Shown: positions 62,725 through 64,000 of the stretch, piece after piece
Layout: the number at the start of each line of letters is the position of its first letter
Position numbering within the stretch: position 1 is the first letter of the stretch
From: Rhodobacter sp. SGA-6-6
GTDB taxonomy: Bacteria; Pseudomonadota; Alphaproteobacteria; Rhodobacterales; Rhodobacteraceae
DNA: 64,000 nt
Direction: 5' to 3'
NCBI RefSeq assembly: GCF_011043545.1
Contig: NZ_JAAKGP010000002.1
Location: 310,001 to 374,000, forward strand
The notes under the pieces: generated by a model
The model's database searches: none
What the model saw: the letters and a program-made list of their open reading frames with translations, nothing else
What the model was told of the DNA's origin: nothing
Program-made: the position numbers and the translations under genes

Positions 62725-63864
62725 CTAGCGCGGCCGGTGGACGTGGGCGCTCTGCACCAGCCCGAAGCCGACCAAGATCACCAGCATCGCCGAGCCGCCG
62801 TAGGACAGCAGCGGCAGCGGCACCCCCACCACCGGGGCCATGCCCATCACCATCGACAGGTTGACGGCAAGGTAGAAGAAGAAGTTCCCCGCCACGCCGA
62901 TGATCAGCAAGGACGAGAAGCGGTCCTTGTTCTGCAGCGCCGAGACCAGGCAGAAGCCGATGATCAGCGCATAAAGCACCAGCAGCGAGAAGGCGCCCAC
63001 GAAGCCGAATTCCTCGGCGAGCGTGGTGAAGATGAAATCGGTGTGCTTCTCCGGCAGGAAGTTCAGCCGGCTCTGCGTGCCCTGCATGAAGCCCTTGCCG
63101 GACCATCCGCCCGACCCGAGCGCGATCTTCGCCTGCAGGATGTTGTAGCCCGCCCCCAGGGGATCGGCGGAAGGGTCCAGGAAGGTGTCGATCCGCTTGT
63201 ATTGATAGTCGTGCAGGAACTGCCAGGGCGTGCCGCGGGTCAGGAACACCCCTGCCACCGCCGCCACCGTCAGGCTGGCGACGGCGGCGAAATACCACAG
63301 GCTGACGCCGGCCGCGAACATCACCGCCGCCCCGCCCAGGATCAGCATCAAGGAGGTGCCGAGGTTCGGCTGCATCAGCACCAGCACCGTCGGCGCCAGG
63401 ATCAGCACCACCGGCAGCAGCACCCACAGCGGGCGCGAGGTCTTGCGGGTGTCCAGCCAGTCGTAATAGGCCGCCAGCAGCATCACCAGGGTGAACTTCA
63501 TCATCTCGGACGGCTGGAACTGCAGGAAGCCGAAGTCGATCCAGCGCTGCGCGCCCATGTTGGTCTCGCCCCGGAACTCCACGTAGAGCAGCAGCAGGAA
63601 CGAGACGACATAGGCCACCCCGGCCATGCTGCGCCAGAACCAGATCGGCACCATGGCGACGATCAGCATCAGCACCATGCCGGCGCCGAAGACCTGCGCC
63701 TGCCGCCGGGCCCAGATGTCGAAATCGCCGCCTGCGATGGACCAGAGCATCAGCACCCCGACCGAGGCCACCGCCGCGGTCAGAAGGATCATCGGCCAGT
63801 TCAGATACAGCACCTTGCGGATGCCGGTGGGCACGAACTTGATGCGGCTTTCCAGGAAGCTCAT
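62725..63864 (-). CDS. rodA: rod shape-determining protein RodA
   Basis: 379 residues with about ten membrane segments, a SEDS-family peptidoglycan glycosyltransferase that works with PBP2. Signatures: GAQRWIDFGFLQFQPSEMMKF, MQPNLGTSLM and the conserved C-terminal PLPLLSYGGSAMLVILVGFG. ATG 63864 overlaps the mrdA stop (TGATG); a GTG one codon earlier is also possible. Confidence 0.95.
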   Translation of the reverse strand: MSFLESRIKFVPTGIRKVLYLNWPMILLTAAVASVGVLMLWSIAGGDFDIWARRQAQVFGAGMVLMLIVAMVPIWFWRSMAGVAYVVSFLLLLYVEFRGETNMGAQRWIDFGFLQFQPSEMMKFTLVMLLAAYYDWLDTRKTSRPLWVLLPVVLILAPTVLVLMQPNLGTSLMLILGGAAVMFAAGVSLWYFAAVASLTVAAVAGVFLTRGTPWQFLHDYQYKRIDTFLDPSADPLGAGYNILQAKIALGSGGWSGKGFMQGTQSRLNFLPEKHTDFIFTTLAEEFGFVGAFSLLVLYALIIGFCLVSALQNKDRFSSLLIIGVAGNFFFYLAVNLSMVMGMAPVVGVPLPLLSYGGSAMLVILVGFGLVQSAHVHRPR

Positions 63865-64000
63865 CACGCCCTCTCGCGGTCGGGGGCGGCGCCGGTGACG
63901 GGATCGCGCAGCGGCAGTTCCTTCAGCATGGTCTCGATCCGGCCGCGCTGCGCCGCCGGATAGGCCGACAGCGGCGGCAGCCCGTCGGACAGCGCCCGCA
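63864..64000 (-). CDS. mrdA: penicillin-binding protein 2 (C-terminal fragment, cut by window edge)
   Basis: Only the last 45 codons are in the window. The readable end, PLSAYPAAQRGRIETMLKELP followed by a short tail ending DRERA, fits the C-terminus of rhodobacterial PBP2. Overlap with rodA supports the mrdA-rodA pair. The rest of the gene lies beyond the right edge. Confidence 0.75.
   Translation of the reverse strand, partial: RALSDGLPPLSAYPAAQRGRIETMLKELPLRDPVTGAAPDRERA

Overview
The window is one continuous stretch of a high-GC alphaproteobacterial chromosome, most probably a member of the Rhodobacteraceae/Paracoccaceae (Rhodobacter/Paracoccus group). The evidence is a membrane-anchored CycM-type cytochrome c, a phosphatidylcholine synthase (Pcs), the gene order aroA-cmk-rpsA-ihfB-lapA-trpF-trpB, a DUF1127 protein divergent from a LysR regulator, and intergenic repeats carrying a GGCGGGGTTCACCCCGCC palindrome. 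Genus cannot be fixed from sequence alone. No rRNA, tRNA, CRISPR array, prophage or intact insertion sequence was seen. The only structural RNA recognised is the 4.5S SRP RNA.

Layout. 1-10.2 kb: a peptide-type solute-binding protein, cytochrome cycM, prephenate dehydratase pheA, an SRPBCC protein, nudC, a 5'-nucleotidase-family phosphoesterase, a HAD phosphatase, ffs (SRP RNA) and a PQQ-type sugar dehydrogenase. 10.4-20.3 kb: a two-sided locus that looks built for phosphoester use. On the minus strand, an RpiR/SIS regulator, a solute-binding protein, a fused double permease, an ATPase and a histidine phosphatase form one operon. It is divergent from an alkaline phosphatase followed by a DUF3299 protein and an FtsX/MacB-type ABC pair with a histidine-rich loop. 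The shared promoter region carries tandem Pho-box half-sites and two related inverted repeats. 20.3-28 kb: a small phosphatase, dnaX-ybaB-recR, a lower-GC segment with an unknown membrane protein, accD-folC and small enzymes. 28-36.8 kb: an MBL hydrolase, wrbA, a PfkB kinase, ynfA-nadE, an 18-repeat secreted MORN protein, and leuA with a leucine-rich leader peptide. 36.9-45.9 kb: an HNH nuclease in atypical sequence, trmB, then aroA, DUF2200, cmk, rpsA, ihfB, lapA, trpF and trpB. 46-49.6 kb: two PepSY proteins with Asp/Arg-rich tails plus a membrane-tethered LuxR-type regulator, a group III truncated haemoglobin, DUF2237 and a secreted protein. 49.8-64 kb: ileS, DUF1127/LysR, DUF1176, ogt, tandem EamA transporters, pcs, xerC-DUF484, priA, a transaldolase-family gene, rodA and the end of mrdA.

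Three dispersed repeat families occupy gene ends. Family A has four copies of about 200-240 bp made of nested GC-rich hairpins. Family B has five complete copies and one half copy, based on a GGATATTT...AAATATCC (or AGTATTT) hairpin with a GC-rich flank. Family C has seven short near-perfect palindromes of about 21-23 bp (usually paired) that sit on or just after stop codons. They account for most of the longer non-coding stretches.

Together the genes are mainly housekeeping: replication and repair (dnaX, recR, priA, xerC, ogt), translation (rpsA, ileS, trmB, ffs), amino-acid synthesis (pheA, leuA, aroA, trpF, trpB), lipid and NAD synthesis (accD, pcs, nadE, nudC) and cell shape (rodA, mrdA). 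The accessory interest lies in the phosphoester locus, the PepSY/LuxR cassette, the leucine leader and the repeats.
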